A stretch of 57,460 nt of DNA from Gemmatimonadota bacterium (GCA_022827345.1 JAJDTB010000064.1:1-57460); one strand, 5' to 3'. Positions 1-9,448 are shown, counted from the first letter of the stretch. Notes: generated from the letters alone by a model not told the origin. Numbers and translations are program-made.

Positions 1-1
1 G

Positions 2-2284
2 CGCCCGCGGGGCGGGGCGGGGGTGATGGCCCTGGCGGCGCTGTTCCTGTGCGCAGGGTGCGGTGAGGGGGCGGGCTCTCCGGGGTCGGGGGGCGGTGCC
101 GGGGGTGCGCAGCAAGCCGCCGCGCCTGTTTCTCCAGACGACTTCGTGGGCTCGGACGCCTGCGCCGGCTGCCACGCGGACCAGTACGCCGGGTGGGCGG
201 CCTCCACACACGGCCGCGCGGGTGGCGAGCCCGGTCCGGGGACCGTGATCGCGCCCTTCGACGGCACCCCGATCGTTTTCCGCGACGGGACGGTGCTGCC
301 GGTGGTGGACTCGGCAGGCGACTACGTCTTCGTGGTGCGCCAGGAAGGGCGTGCGGAGCGGCGAGTCGGGGTGGACGGGGTGATCGGCGGCGGGCACATG
401 CTGGGCGGAGGCACGCAGGGGTTCGTCAGCCATCTGGCCGACGGGACGGCGCGGTTTCTCCCCTTCGACTACTCGCGTCAGCTGGATGCATGGTTCTGCA
501 ACACGGGGAGCCGCACCGACGAAGGTTGGGTCCCGGTCACCACGGACATGGCGCTGGCGGACTGCGGCGACTGGCCGCCGGTGCGGATCCTCGGCACGAA
601 TTCACGTTTTGCGAACTGCCAGTCGTGCCATGGAAGCCAGATTACGGCTTCGTACGCGCCAGGAGAGGGCGTGACGACCCGGTGGACCTCACTCGACATC
701 AACTGCGAGTCCTGCCACGGACCCGCGCGGCGCCATGTGGAGCTGATGTCCGGCGGGAGCGGCGCTGAGGCAACGGCCCTGGCCGACATCGGGCTGAAGA
801 GCCGGGTGACCGACGGCGTCGAGGAGTCCCTGAACGCCTGCTTCCGTTGCCACGCACTCAAGGACGTGGTGCAGGAGGGATACCTGCCCGGCGCGGCCCT
901 GGCCGACTTCTACGCCCTCAAGCTGCCCGTCCTCGGCGACGATCCGTATCTGCCGGACGGGCGGGTGAAGTCCTTCGCGTACCAGGCCACGCACCTCTCG
1001 TCCTCGTGCTACGTCGACGGCAGCATGACCTGCGTCAGCTGTCACGAGCCCCACGGACTGGGCTACTGGGACATCAACCGCCAGCCGCTGGCGAGCGAGA
1101 CCGACGACCGTCAGTGCACCGCCTGCCACGCCGCCAAGGCCGCGGACCCGGAGGCACACACCTTCCACCCGGTCGGATCCAGCGGCGCGCAGTGCGTGTC
1201 CTGCCATATGCCGTACCTGCAGCATCCGGAGGTCGGCCCGGAGGTGCCCTTCGCGCGGTCGGATCACACGATTCCCGTGCCGCGTCCGCAGCTCGACGGG
1301 CGCCTGGGGCTGGTCAGCGCGTGCCGCGGCTGCCACACCGACCGAGGCGAGATCGGGCTGCAGGCGCAGGTGCACGAGTGGTGGGGCGAGCTGAAGCCGC
1401 ACGATCGGGTCACGGTTGGGCTGCTGGCGGTCACCGACGGGATGGGGGCCGGGCAGGCGGCCCGGATTCTGTTGCACCCGGACGAGCCGGGGGACATGGC
1501 GCAATTCCAGGGGCTGGTCCGGTTTCTGACGCAGTGGGTTCGTCCGGGGGCCGGGCTGGGTTCCGATGCGATGTCCCGGGTGACCCGCCTGGCCGAATCG
1601 GAGGACATCGATCTGCGGGCGCTGGCGCTGGCGACGCTTGTGGTCGCGGGGTCCGGCGAACGTACGGACGACGCCCGTGCCCTGACGTCCAACATTGCCG
1701 GCGAGCCGCTGGCCGTCCGCCGGCGCGTCACCATGATCCTCGGCTTCCTCTCCGACGAGGCGCTCGCGGGCAACGACGCCGCCACTGCCCTCATCCTGCT
1801 CGACCACGCCCTCGCAATTCTCCCCGGCGACCGGGACGTGCTCCGTTCCCAGGGCCTCGTGCACAACCAGACCGGCGACTACGCCAGCGCGATCGCCGCG
1901 TTCTCGGAAAGCCTCGCCGTCGACCCCGAACAGCCGCTCGTCCGCGTCAACCTGGGGATCGCGCGCGCCGCCTCCGGCGATGCCGCCGCGGCCATACGCG
2001 AATACCAGGCAGCGATCGCCCTCAACCCCAACGAGCCGCTCGCCTGGTTCAACCTCGGCAACCTCCACCTGCGCTCCGACGACCTCGCGTCCGCGATCCG
2101 GTTCTACGAGAGCGCGGTCGCGACAGGCCCCGAACTGAGCCGCGCCCACCTCAATCTCGCGATTGCACTGGCGCGCGCCGGCCGCGTGGAGGAGGCGATC
2201 CCCCACGGCCGCCGCGCCGTCGAATTCGCACCCGGCGACGAGACCGCGCGCGGCGTTCTGGAGCAGCTGGAGGCGGCGCGATGA
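2..2284 (+). CDS. Multihaem c-type cytochrome with C-terminal TPR repeats (probably 5'-truncated by the window)
   Basis: Secreted, probably lipid-anchored electron-transfer protein. Eight CxxCH haem-binding motifs are visible (CAGCH, CQSCH, CESCH, CFRCH, CVSCH, CTACH, CVSCH, CRGCH) in the first 440 residues, in the style of the cytochrome c554/c-prime family. A helical linker follows, then about four TPR units near the end (ALAILPGDRDVL, ALAVDPEQPLVR, AIALNPNEPLAW). A hydrophobic stretch ending in CAGC near residue 12 looks like a lipobox. GTG at 23 and ATG at 26 are possible starts, but the frame is open to the window edge and the basic residues expected before the signal peptide lie upstream of them, so the true start is probably outside. 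The stop overlaps the next gene as ATGA. Electron partner unknown. Confidence 0.8.
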   Translation, partial: RPRGGAGVMALAALFLCAGCGEGAGSPGSGGGAGGAQQAAAPVSPDDFVGSDACAGCHADQYAGWAASTHGRAGGEPGPGTVIAPFDGTPIVFRDGTVLPVVDSAGDYVFVVRQEGRAERRVGVDGVIGGGHMLGGGTQGFVSHLADGTARFLPFDYSRQLDAWFCNTGSRTDEGWVPVTTDMALADCGDWPPVRILGTNSRFANCQSCHGSQITASYAPGEGVTTRWTSLDINCESCHGPARRHVELMSGGSGAEATALADIGLKSRVTDGVEESLNACFRCHALKDVVQEGYLPGAALADFYALKLPVLGDDPYLPDGRVKSFAYQATHLSSSCYVDGSMTCVSCHEPHGLGYWDINRQPLASETDDRQCTACHAAKAADPEAHTFHPVGSSGAQCVSCHMPYLQHPEVGPEVPFARSDHTIPVPRPQLDGRLGLVSACRGCHTDRGEIGLQAQVHEWWGELKPHDRVTVGLLAVTDGMGAGQAARILLHPDEPGDMAQFQGLVRFLTQWVRPGAGLGSDAMSRVTRLAESEDIDLRALALATLVVAGSGERTDDARALTSNIAGEPLAVRRRVTMILGFLSDEALAGNDAATALILLDHALAILPGDRDVLRSQGLVHNQTGDYASAIAAFSESLAVDPEQPLVRVNLGIARAASGDAAAAIREYQAAIALNPNEPLAWFNLGNLHLRSDDLASAIRFYESAVATGPELSRAHLNLAIALARAGRVEEAIPHGRRAVEFAPGDETARGVLEQLEAAR

Positions 2285-3564
2285 AGCGCGTGCTGCGGGT
2301 GCGCGACGGCCTCGCCATCACCGTCGGCATGGTCATCGGCGCCGGCATCCTGCGCACCCCGGGGCTGATCGCGGACTACCTCGGCAACGGCTGGCTGATC
2401 CTGGGGGTGTGGGTGCTCGGCGGGATCGTCGCCGCGCTCAGCACCCTCGTGCTCGCCGAAATGACCACCGCGCTCCCGAAGGCGGGCGGGAAGTACGTCT
2501 ACGCGCGGGAAGCGTACGGCCCGGTCGCCGGGTTCGTGGCGGGCTGGTCCGAGGTGTTGGTGAGCCGTGCGTTCTCCGGCGCGATCAAGGCGGTGGCGAT
2601 CGCGGAGTACCTGATCATCCTTGTGGGGAGCGGGTCGGTGCGGATCCTCGCGGCCGGCGTCGTGGTCGGCTACGTCATCATCCACATGGGCGGCCTCAAG
2701 GTCGGCACCACCGTCCAGAACGTCACCACGCTCATCAAGGTGATCGTGCTCGCGGCGATCGCGGCCGCCGGAATCGCCGCCGGCGACGGGAGCGGCCTCG
2801 TCGCGGCCCCGACGGTCGAACGCGCGTCCCTCCTCGGCTTCGCCCTCGCCTACCAGTCGGTCGCCTTCGCCTATTACGGCTGGGAGGACGCGGCCAAGAT
2901 GGCCGAGGAGATCCGCGACCCGGGCCGCGCCATCCCCCGGATCCTGATCGGCGGCGCGGCGGCCGTGGCCATCCTCTACCTGATGGTCAACACCGCCTAC
3001 CTCGCGGCGCTTACCCCCGACGAGATGGCCGGCTCGGAACTGGTCGCACGCGACGCCGTCCAGGGCGTCTTCGGCGAAACCGCCGCGACCTTCGTGGTCA
3101 TCGCCAGCCTCATGATCCTCGTCAGCTCGCTCAACGTGAACTTCCTCGGCATGCCCAGGGTGGCGTTCGCCCTCGCCCGCTCAGGACTCGCGCCGAAGGC
3201 CTTTCGGCACGTCTCGCCGCGCGGGACCCCGGTGGCCGGCCTGCTCCTGGTCGGCGCCGTGATCCTCGCCCTCGCCTCGACCGCCGCCCTCGAATTCCTC
3301 ATCCAGTTCATGATGCTCGTGGCGATCTCGGTCGACCTCATGGTGCTGTCGGCCTTCTTCCGGCTGCGCAAGACCCAACCCGACCTCGACCGGCCGATCC
3401 GGGTGCCGGGTGGCGCCTGGACGGCCGGGTGCACGATTGTACTCTACGTGCTGATCCTCGGGATCATCGTGGGCACGCAACCGTGGCTGGCGGTGGGTGG
3501 GGTGACGATTCTGGGCGGGTTGGCCGTAGCCGGAGCAATCACCGCAAGGCATTCGAACGCGTAG
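2281..3564 (+). CDS. APC-family amino acid/polyamine permease
   Basis: Predicted 427-residue inner-membrane transporter with about 12 hydrophobic segments. The N-terminus carries the family's first-helix motif (GMVIGAGILRTPG) with the unwound GAGI core that binds the substrate amino group in APC transporters; a second helix reads GGIVAALSTLVLAEM. EMTTALPKAGGKYVY is the typical loop before helix 3. The start is the ATG inside the ATGA overlap with the cytochrome/TPR gene, so the two are translationally coupled. Substrate cannot be told from sequence; amino acids are the family norm. Confidence 0.85.
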   Translation: MKRVLRVRDGLAITVGMVIGAGILRTPGLIADYLGNGWLILGVWVLGGIVAALSTLVLAEMTTALPKAGGKYVYAREAYGPVAGFVAGWSEVLVSRAFSGAIKAVAIAEYLIILVGSGSVRILAAGVVVGYVIIHMGGLKVGTTVQNVTTLIKVIVLAAIAAAGIAAGDGSGLVAAPTVERASLLGFALAYQSVAFAYYGWEDAAKMAEEIRDPGRAIPRILIGGAAAVAILYLMVNTAYLAALTPDEMAGSELVARDAVQGVFGETAATFVVIASLMILVSSLNVNFLGMPRVAFALARSGLAPKAFRHVSPRGTPVAGLLLVGAVILALASTAALEFLIQFMMLVAISVDLMVLSAFFRLRKTQPDLDRPIRVPGGAWTAGCTIVLYVLILGIIVGTQPWLAVGGVTILGGLAVAGAITARHSNA

Positions 3565-3573
3565 GAGCGTGGC

Positions 3574-3840
3574 ATGAGTCTGGCAGCAATGATAATCCTT
3601 CTCGCAATGGTTGCCGCTTTGGTTACCGGGACGCGGCAAAAGCGATCGTGGGGGGCCCGGTTGCTGGAGCGGGTCGACAGGCTGGAAGAGCGGATCGACC
3701 GGCTGGCGGTCGGGGGCGGGACAGGGCGGAACGACTATCAGGCCGACGAATTGCACCGTCTGGAGGAGCGGATCGACTTCCTCGAGAGGCTGCTGGAGGA
3801 ACGCCCGAAGCGCCGGTCCCTACCGAAGGACGAAAACTAG
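3574..3840 (+). CDS. Small membrane protein with coiled coil (PspB-like architecture)
   Basis: Predicted 88 residues: one N-terminal transmembrane helix (about residues 3-19), a basic stretch (RQKRSWGARL), then two coiled-coil segments built on the same phrase, LERVDRLEERIDRL and LHRLEERIDFLERLL. The architecture resembles PspB, but I see no clear family match. AGGAG overlapping the permease stop lies 6 nt before the ATG, so it is probably co-transcribed with the permease. Its TAG lies inside CTAG at 3837-3840, which also holds the stop of the convergent Tsx-like gene. Confidence 0.6.
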   Translation: MSLAAMIILLAMVAALVTGTRQKRSWGARLLERVDRLEERIDRLAVGGGTGRNDYQADELHRLEERIDFLERLLEERPKRRSLPKDEN

Positions 3841-4601
3841 AACTGCCACACCCCCAGCAGCTGCACCACGCTCTCGTCCACCTCCGTTCCCAGCTTGTTG
3901 CTCCAGTACTGGTACTCGAGCCCGATGAAGAGCCCGTTCTGCCCTCCGATGTCCCACCGCAACTGCGGCTGGGCCAGGATCGACGCCGGCACGCTGCCCA
4001 GTTCGTTGGTGGTGGCGACGGCATACTCGGCATGGCCGGAGATGGAGAATGACTGACTGCCGAGGTTGAAGGGAAGCAGTCCGTTGATGTCGATGACCAT
4101 GCGGCTGTCCTGCTCGGGAGGACTGCCGCCGTCCAGCCCGTCGGTCCCGTCGACGGCCATCATGAAGTCGGTGTTGAGAAAGATGAAGCCCGGCAGGTTC
4201 CACGATATGCGCGCACCCGGCAGCCACTGGAGCACATTCGCATCCATCCCCATGGCGATGCCGGCAAACACGCCGAAGTCCGCGAACGGACCGAAGCCGA
4301 GATCACTCCCGCTGAGTTTCCCCAGGCTGAAGTTCGGATACCACTCCCCGTAGGCGTCCTTGTCGTTGAAGCCGTCGTTGCCGCCGTCGTCGCTCACATC
4401 GACAAAGAAGAAGTTGTCGCCGAACCTCCAGAACGACGCGTGCTGTATGGTGAGCACGGCGGTGCCGGTCGATGTCTCGGCAAACGGATTCGTCAGACTG
4501 CCGTACTGGAAGTGCATTTCGGTCTGGGCCTGGCTGGCACTCGGCGCGGCCGCGAGCAGCAGCGTGGCGAGAAACGGGCCCAACCGGCGTTTCGGGTTCA
4601 T
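3837..4601 (-). CDS. Tsx-like outer membrane beta-barrel protein
   Basis: Predicted 254-residue outer-membrane protein. It has a signal peptide of about 26 residues ending in SASQAQ, alternating beta-strand sequence throughout, and a C-terminal phenylalanine (VWQF) of the kind recognised by the BAM machinery. The early aromatic run HASFWRFGDNFFFVDV is characteristic of the nucleoside-channel Tsx/DUF5020 group. Start chosen at the ATG that overlaps the symporter stop (ATGA, 4598-4601), placing it third in a leftward operon DUF4212-symporter-porin. It may pass the symporter's substrate across the outer membrane; that is inference. Confidence 0.7.
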   Translation of the reverse strand: MNPKRRLGPFLATLLLAAAPSASQAQTEMHFQYGSLTNPFAETSTGTAVLTIQHASFWRFGDNFFFVDVSDDGGNDGFNDKDAYGEWYPNFSLGKLSGSDLGFGPFADFGVFAGIAMGMDANVLQWLPGARISWNLPGFIFLNTDFMMAVDGTDGLDGGSPPEQDSRMVIDINGLLPFNLGSQSFSISGHAEYAVATTNELGSVPASILAQPQLRWDIGGQNGLFIGLEYQYWSNKLGTEVDESVVQLLGVWQF

Positions 4602-6289
4602 GGCTGGCCTCCCTGTCCGGCGCCTCCGGGCATGCGGATGCGGTCGACGAGTTCGCGCACGCTCGCGGGCGGTGCCGGGGTGAACTTCGACACCGTGAAC
4701 GCAACCGCGAAGTTGAGCAGCATTCCCAGCGTGCCGATGCCCTCGGGCGAAATGCCGAACCACCAGTTCTCCGGCGTGTCCGCGGCCGGATTCACGAAGC
4801 GGAAGTAGATGATGTAGGCCGCGGTGAAGATGATTCCCGACAGCATCCCGGCGATCGCGCCCTCGCGGTTCATCGTGCGCGTGAAGGTGCCCAGGATGAT
4901 CACCGGGAAGAAGGACGAGGCCGCCAGCCCGAAGGCGAAGGCCACGACCTCCGCCACAAATCCCGGCGGATTGATCCCCAGCCATCCCGCGATCACCACG
5001 GCGAAGGCCGCGCTGATGCGCGCCGCCGATAGCTCGCCCCTCTCCGAGATGTCCGGTTTGAGCGCCCGTTTGAGCAGATCGTGGCTGATCGCCGACGAGA
5101 TCACCAGCAGCAGCCCGGCCGCCGTCGACAGCGCCGCGGCCAGCCCGCCCGCCGCCACCAGCCCCACCACCCAGTTGGGCAGCCGCGAGATCTCGGGATT
5201 GGCCAGCACCATGATGTCGCGGTCGATCGTCAGCTCGTTCGCATCGGCATCGCCCACGTACAGGATGTTCCCGTCGCCGTCCTTGTCGTCGAAGGTGATG
5301 AGCCCCGTGTCCTCCCACTTGCTGAACCACTCGGGCATCTCCGCGTACGGCTGCCCCGCCACCGTGTCGAGCAGGTTGGCGCGCGCGAAGACCGCCACCG
5401 CGGGCGCCGTCGTGTACAGGATCGCGATGAACAGCAGCGCCCAGCCCACCGAAATGCGGGCGTCGCGCACCTTCGGCACCGTGTAGAAGCGGATGATCAC
5501 ATGCGGCAGCCCCGCCGTGCCCACCATGAGCGCCGCCGTGATGAAGAACACGTCGATCATCGACTTGGTGCCGTCGGTGTAGGCCGTGAAGCCGAGATCG
5601 CGGTGCAGACCGTCCAGCTTGTCGAGGAGGAATACGCCGGTCTCCGGATCCGCCCCGCCGAAACCCAGCTGCGGGATGAACGTCCCCGACAGCATGATCG
5701 CCAGGAAGAACGCCGGCACCATGTAGGCGAAGATCAGCACGCAGTACTGGGCGACCTGGGTGTAGGTGATCCCCTTCATCCCGCCCAGCACGGCGTAGAA
5801 GAACACGATCCCCATCCCGATGATCACCCCGACGGTGACGTCCACCTCGAGGAAGCGGCTGAAGACGATCCCGACGCCGCGCATCTGGCCGCTCACATAC
5901 GTGAACGAGACGAAGATCGCGCACGCCACCGCCACGATCCGCGCCATCTGCGAGTAGTAGCGCTGCCCCACGAACTCCGGCACCGTGTACGCCCCGAACT
6001 TCCGCAGATAGGGCGCCAGCAGCATCGCCAGCAGCACGTATCCGCCCGTCCACCCCATCAGGTACACCGACCCGTCGTACCCCATGAACGAGATCAGCCC
6101 CGCCATCGAGATGAACGACGCCGCCGACATCCAGTCCGCCGCGGTGGCCATTCCGTTGGCCAGGGGCGAAACCCCCGTCCCCGCGACGTAGAAGTCCTTC
6201 GTCGAGCCGGCCCGCGACCAGATCGCCACGCCGATGTAGAGCGCGAAGGACAGCCCCACCAGCACAAAGGTCCAGAGGCGGACGTCCAT
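4598..6289 (-). CDS. Sodium:solute symporter, VC_2705-type large subunit
   Basis: Predicted 563 residues with about 13 transmembrane helices, in the SSS family. Recognisable elements are STKDFYVAGTGVSPLANGMA at the start, GMKGITYTQVAQY in the middle and AALSTAAGLLLVISSAISHDL late, where Na+ site residues usually lie. A soluble insert (KDGDGN region, about residues 330-350) is typical of the VC_2705 subfamily, which is related to acetate permease ActP. The gene for the DUF4212 partner lies 31 nt upstream, the usual pairing. The substrate is probably a short-chain carboxylate, but that is not proven by sequence. Confidence 0.85.
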   Translation of the reverse strand: MDVRLWTFVLVGLSFALYIGVAIWSRAGSTKDFYVAGTGVSPLANGMATAADWMSAASFISMAGLISFMGYDGSVYLMGWTGGYVLLAMLLAPYLRKFGAYTVPEFVGQRYYSQMARIVAVACAIFVSFTYVSGQMRGVGIVFSRFLEVDVTVGVIIGMGIVFFYAVLGGMKGITYTQVAQYCVLIFAYMVPAFFLAIMLSGTFIPQLGFGGADPETGVFLLDKLDGLHRDLGFTAYTDGTKSMIDVFFITAALMVGTAGLPHVIIRFYTVPKVRDARISVGWALLFIAILYTTAPAVAVFARANLLDTVAGQPYAEMPEWFSKWEDTGLITFDDKDGDGNILYVGDADANELTIDRDIMVLANPEISRLPNWVVGLVAAGGLAAALSTAAGLLLVISSAISHDLLKRALKPDISERGELSAARISAAFAVVIAGWLGINPPGFVAEVVAFAFGLAASSFFPVIILGTFTRTMNREGAIAGMLSGIIFTAAYIIYFRFVNPAADTPENWWFGISPEGIGTLGMLLNFAVAFTVSKFTPAPPASVRELVDRIRMPGGAGQGGQP

Positions 6290-6320
6290 CGGCTAGCGCC
6301 CGCCCCTCACGCCGCGTGCC

Positions 6321-6578
6321 TCATTCTTCGGCCACCCCGAACTTCCGGTCGAGCCGGTTCATCAGCCGCGCGTAGACGAAGATCAGCACCACGAAGACGT
6401 AGATCGACCCCTGCTGCGCGAACCAGAACCCGAGCTTGAACCCGGTCCCGGGGATCCGAATCGTGTTGAGCGCATCGACGAACACGATCCCGAACCCGTA
6501 CGACACCACGAACCAGATCGAAAGCAGGATCCCGAGATAGCGCAGGTTGCGGGACCAGTACGCGTTGGAGTCGGACAT
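6321..6578 (-). CDS. DUF4212 protein, small subunit of sodium:solute symporter
   Basis: Predicted 85 residues with two transmembrane helices (about 14-36 and 58-73). This is the standard small partner of VC_2705-type symporters: AYWSRNLRYLGILLSIWF at the N-terminus and the signature FGFWFAQQGSIYVFVVLIF-type second helix. Start chosen at the ATG giving MSDSNAYW, which matches the usual length; the frame extends upstream but without family sequence. First gene of the leftward operon, with a good promoter about 150 nt upstream. Confidence 0.85.
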   Translation of the reverse strand: MSDSNAYWSRNLRYLGILLSIWFVVSYGFGIVFVDALNTIRIPGTGFKLGFWFAQQGSIYVFVVLIFVYARLMNRLDRKFGVAEE

Positions 6579-6728
6579 GGGGGAGGGGTTGGGGGGATGA
6601 GGGCGGCGAATTCGATGCCGCCCCAACTTGGGCAAGTGCCGGGTCGTTCGCCAGCCCTGCCGGCGGTGGAGTGCCGCAAGGTCGGTTGCGGCAACCCGCA
6701 TGCAGGACGGGCCTTGGCGATGTGATGT

Positions 6729-6757
6729 AAGATAAACATTACATAATGTCGCGTCAA
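6729..6757 (-). promoter_or_regulatory. Promoter of the DUF4212-symporter-porin operon
   Basis: On the minus strand TTGACG (6757-6752) is followed by a 17-nt spacer and TATCTT (6734-6729), close to the sigma-70 consensus. Transcription would begin near 6722, leaving a leader of about 145 nt before the DUF4212 ATG. One copy of the repeated GTAATGT word lies in the spacer and another just upstream of the -35, which suggests an operator. Confidence 0.55.
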
Positions 6758-6765
6758 CATTACAT
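6735..6765. repeat. Two AACATTACAT direct repeats 21 bp apart (candidate operator)
   Basis: AACATTACAT occurs at 6735-6744 and again at 6756-6765, exactly 21 bp apart (two helical turns), in an AT-rich island within GC-rich DNA. The repeats overlap the leftward symporter promoter and lie upstream of the rightward fic gene. On the + strand they also read as TTACAT, 16 nt, TACATT, a weak promoter toward fic, so they may be partly promoter sequence. A similar pair lies at 10412-10439. Confidence 0.45.
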
Positions 6766-6848
6766 TCTCGATGAGCGAGGATTCAAAGCGGGTGCGTTGC
6801 GGCCTGCTATATTCCCACATCGGTTTCCCCATTCTCAACGGAGTGGAC

Positions 6849-7760
6849 ATGCCTGAGGACTCGCGGAACGTCCCGGTGGGCCAATCCTGGCACCCGATCG
6901 ACGATCTCCCCGAAGACTGGGAACGGCTCGTCGACTCCGATCTGCAGCGGCTTGCCGATTACTGGCAGGAGAACCGCGACCGGCTTGGCGCGGAAGGAGC
7001 CGTCGCCGAATTCAACGAGCGATTGAAGCGCGAGTGGGCGATCGAGACGGGACTGATCGAACGCGTCTACACCCTGACCCGCGGAATCACGGAAGTCCTG
7101 ATTGAACGCGGGCTGCGCGAGGAGTTCATCCCCTCTTCAGCCACGAACCGGGATCCGGGACTCGTCTTCGACATGTTGCAGGATCATGCCGCCGCGGTGG
7201 ATGGGCTGTTCGATTTCGTGAAGCGGGAGCGTCGGCTGTCGACGAGCTACGTCAAGGAACTGCACGCGGTGCTTCTGGCCCATCAGGACACCGCGAGCGC
7301 CCGCGATATCTTCGGGCGGCGCGTAGAGATGCCTCTCATCAGAGGGGAATACAAGCAGCGCCCCAACAACCCGGTCCGGCCGGACGGCCGCATCCATGAG
7401 TACTGCCCCCCGGAGCAGGTGGCTTCCGAAATGGACCGGCTCCTCGAAATGCACCTGGAGCACGGAGAACGAGGGGTGCCGCCCGAGGTCGAAGCCGCGT
7501 GGCTGCATCACCGCTTCACGCAGATCCATCCCTTCCAGGACGGAAACGGCCGCGTCGCTCGGGCGCTGGCCACGTTGGTCATGATCCGCGCAGGATGGTT
7601 CCCGCTGGTCGTTACCGATGCCGGGCGGGCGGACTACATCGACGCACTGGAGCTGGCGGATGCAGGCGATCTGGGGCCGTTGGCGCGCCTGTTCTCCGAC
7701 ATTCAGCGGCGGGCGTTCGAAGGTGCAATCAGCATCGCCCGGGAGGAACGCGCGCGCTGA
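6849..7760 (+). CDS. Fic family protein (predicted AMP-transferase)
   Basis: Predicted 303 residues. The catalytic motif HPFQDGNGR (residues 227-235) is complete, so transfer of a nucleotide monophosphate to a protein hydroxyl is expected. The beta-hairpin flap region before it (IRGEYKQRPNNPVRPDG) fits the family. T67-x-x-x-E71 (ETGLIER) resembles the inhibitory (S/T)xxxE(G/N) helix of self-inhibited class II Fic proteins, but the last position is R. Start chosen at 6849: GGAG lies 5 nt upstream and a TATATT -10-like box sits at 6808-6813. An upstream ATG at 6771 would add 26 residues that do not resemble Fic sequence. Target unknown. Neighbours include an ADP-ribosylglycohydrolase. Confidence 0.88.
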   Translation: MPEDSRNVPVGQSWHPIDDLPEDWERLVDSDLQRLADYWQENRDRLGAEGAVAEFNERLKREWAIETGLIERVYTLTRGITEVLIERGLREEFIPSSATNRDPGLVFDMLQDHAAAVDGLFDFVKRERRLSTSYVKELHAVLLAHQDTASARDIFGRRVEMPLIRGEYKQRPNNPVRPDGRIHEYCPPEQVASEMDRLLEMHLEHGERGVPPEVEAAWLHHRFTQIHPFQDGNGRVARALATLVMIRAGWFPLVVTDAGRADYIDALELADAGDLGPLARLFSDIQRRAFEGAISIAREERAR

Positions 7761-7780
7761 GCGGCGGATCCGGCGCGCCC

Positions 7781-9448
7781 CTACATCAGCCCGCCGATCA
7801 CCCCGTCGTCGTCGATGGTCATGTTCAGCGCGGCCGGCCTCGCCGCCAGCCCCGGCATCGTCATGATGGACCCCGTCTTCACCACCACGAACCCCGCGCC
7901 CGCGGAGGGCGTCACCTCGCGCACCGTGATCCGGAAGCCGCGCGGCCGACCCAGTAGCGCCGGGTTGTCCGAGAAGGAGTACTGCGTCTTGGCGATGCAC
8001 ACCGGCGCACCTTCCAGCCCGAACGACTCCAGCCGCTCGAGTTCGGCGGTGACGCCGCGCTGGAAGTCGACCCCCGAGGCGCCGTAGATCTCCGTCGCCA
8101 CCGTCTCGATCTTCTCCTTGAGCGGCATCTCGTCCGGGTAGAGGGGCTGGAAGTTCGCCTCACCGCTCTGCGCCAGCTCCCACACGGCGTCGGCGAGATC
8201 CACGCAGCCGGGGCCGCCGCCCCCATGCGGGTTGGCTTCGACCGCGCTGATGCCGCGGGCCGCGCACCCGTCGAGCACCATCGCCACCTCGGCGGGCGTG
8301 TCGCTCGCAAACCGGTTCAGCGCCACCACCGCCGGCACCCCGAACTTCGCCACGTTCTCGACGTGCCCGAACAGGTTCTCCATCCCCGCCCGCAGCGCCT
8401 CCAGGTCCTCGCTCGCCAGCGAGTCCTTCGATGCCCCGCCGTTCATCTTCAGGGCGCGGATCGTCGACACGATCGCCACCGCGTCCGGGCTCAGTCCGCC
8501 CAGCCGGCACTTGATGTCGAAGAACTTCTCGGCCCCCAGATCGGCCCCGAACCCGGCTTCGGTCACCACGATGTCGCCCAGCTTGAGCCCCGCCCGGGTC
8601 GCGATCAGCGAATTGCAGCCGTGCGCGATGTTGGCGAAGGGTCCGCCGTGAATGAACGCCGGCGTCCCGCCCAGCGTCTGCACGAGGTTGGGGTGCAGCG
8701 CGTCCTTCATCAGGATCGTCATCGCCTCGTCGGCGCCGATGTCGCGGCAGCGCACCGGATCGCGGCTCCGCGTGTACCCGATGATGATGTTGCCGAGCCG
8801 CCGCTTCAGGTCGGCCAGGTCGCGCGCCAGGCAGAAGATCGCCATCACCTCCGAGGCGGCGGTGATCATGAAGCCGTCCTCGCGCGGGATCCCGCCGAAG
8901 GGTCCGCCCAGCCCCACGATCACGTCGCGCAGCGCCCGGTCGTTCATGTCGACGGCCCGCCCCCAGGTGATGCGGCGATGGTCCAGCCCCACGCTGTTCG
9001 GCCGGAACAGGTGGTTGTCGAGCATCGCCGACAGCAGCGCGTGGGCCGAGGTGATCGCGTGGAAGTCCCCCGTGAAGTGGAGGTTGATGTCCTCCATCGG
9101 CACCACCTGCGAGTAGCCGCCGCCGGCCGCCCCGCCCTTGATCCCGAAGACCGGACCCAGCGACGCCTCGCGAATGCACAGCACCGGATTGCGCCCCCGC
9201 ACGTTGAGCGCATCGGCCAGCCCCACCGCCGTGGTGGATTTGCCCTCGCCCGCCGCCGTGGGACTGCACCCGGTCACCAGCACCAGCTTGGCGCCCCGGT
9301 CGGGCCGCGCCTGGACGATGTCGAGCGGGACCTTGGCCTTGTAATGTCCGTACTGCAGAATCTCGTCCTGACCGAGACCCGCCCTGGCGGCGATCTCGGC
9401 GATCGGTTTCATCTCGTGAGCTTGCGCGATTTCAATGTCGGAGAGCAT
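7781..9448 (-). CDS. fhs: Formate-tetrahydrofolate ligase
   Basis: Predicted 555 residues, the normal family length. It condenses formate, ATP and tetrahydrofolate to 10-formyl-THF in the cytoplasm. The P-loop is at about residues 60-73 (TGCSPTAAGEGKSTT), followed by the conserved GLADALN and REASLGPVFGIKGGAAGGG segments. Start at the ATG giving MLSDIEIAQ; AGGA lies upstream at moderate spacing. It is convergent with fic (20 nt between stops). The nearby formate dehydrogenase suggests this locus handles formate both for assimilation through folate and for oxidation. Confidence 0.95.
   Translation of the reverse strand: MLSDIEIAQAHEMKPIAEIAARAGLGQDEILQYGHYKAKVPLDIVQARPDRGAKLVLVTGCSPTAAGEGKSTTAVGLADALNVRGRNPVLCIREASLGPVFGIKGGAAGGGYSQVVPMEDINLHFTGDFHAITSAHALLSAMLDNHLFRPNSVGLDHRRITWGRAVDMNDRALRDVIVGLGGPFGGIPREDGFMITAASEVMAIFCLARDLADLKRRLGNIIIGYTRSRDPVRCRDIGADEAMTILMKDALHPNLVQTLGGTPAFIHGGPFANIAHGCNSLIATRAGLKLGDIVVTEAGFGADLGAEKFFDIKCRLGGLSPDAVAIVSTIRALKMNGGASKDSLASEDLEALRAGMENLFGHVENVAKFGVPAVVALNRFASDTPAEVAMVLDGCAARGISAVEANPHGGGGPGCVDLADAVWELAQSGEANFQPLYPDEMPLKEKIETVATEIYGASGVDFQRGVTAELERLESFGLEGAPVCIAKTQYSFSDNPALLGRPRGFRITVREVTPSAGAGFVVVKTGSIMTMPGLAARPAALNMTIDDDGVIGGLM

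Noticed and set aside
689-2206. Minus-strand open frame of 505 codons over the cytochrome/TPR gene
   Set aside because: The plus strand has eight CxxCH motifs and TPRs; the antisense product has no recognisable features.
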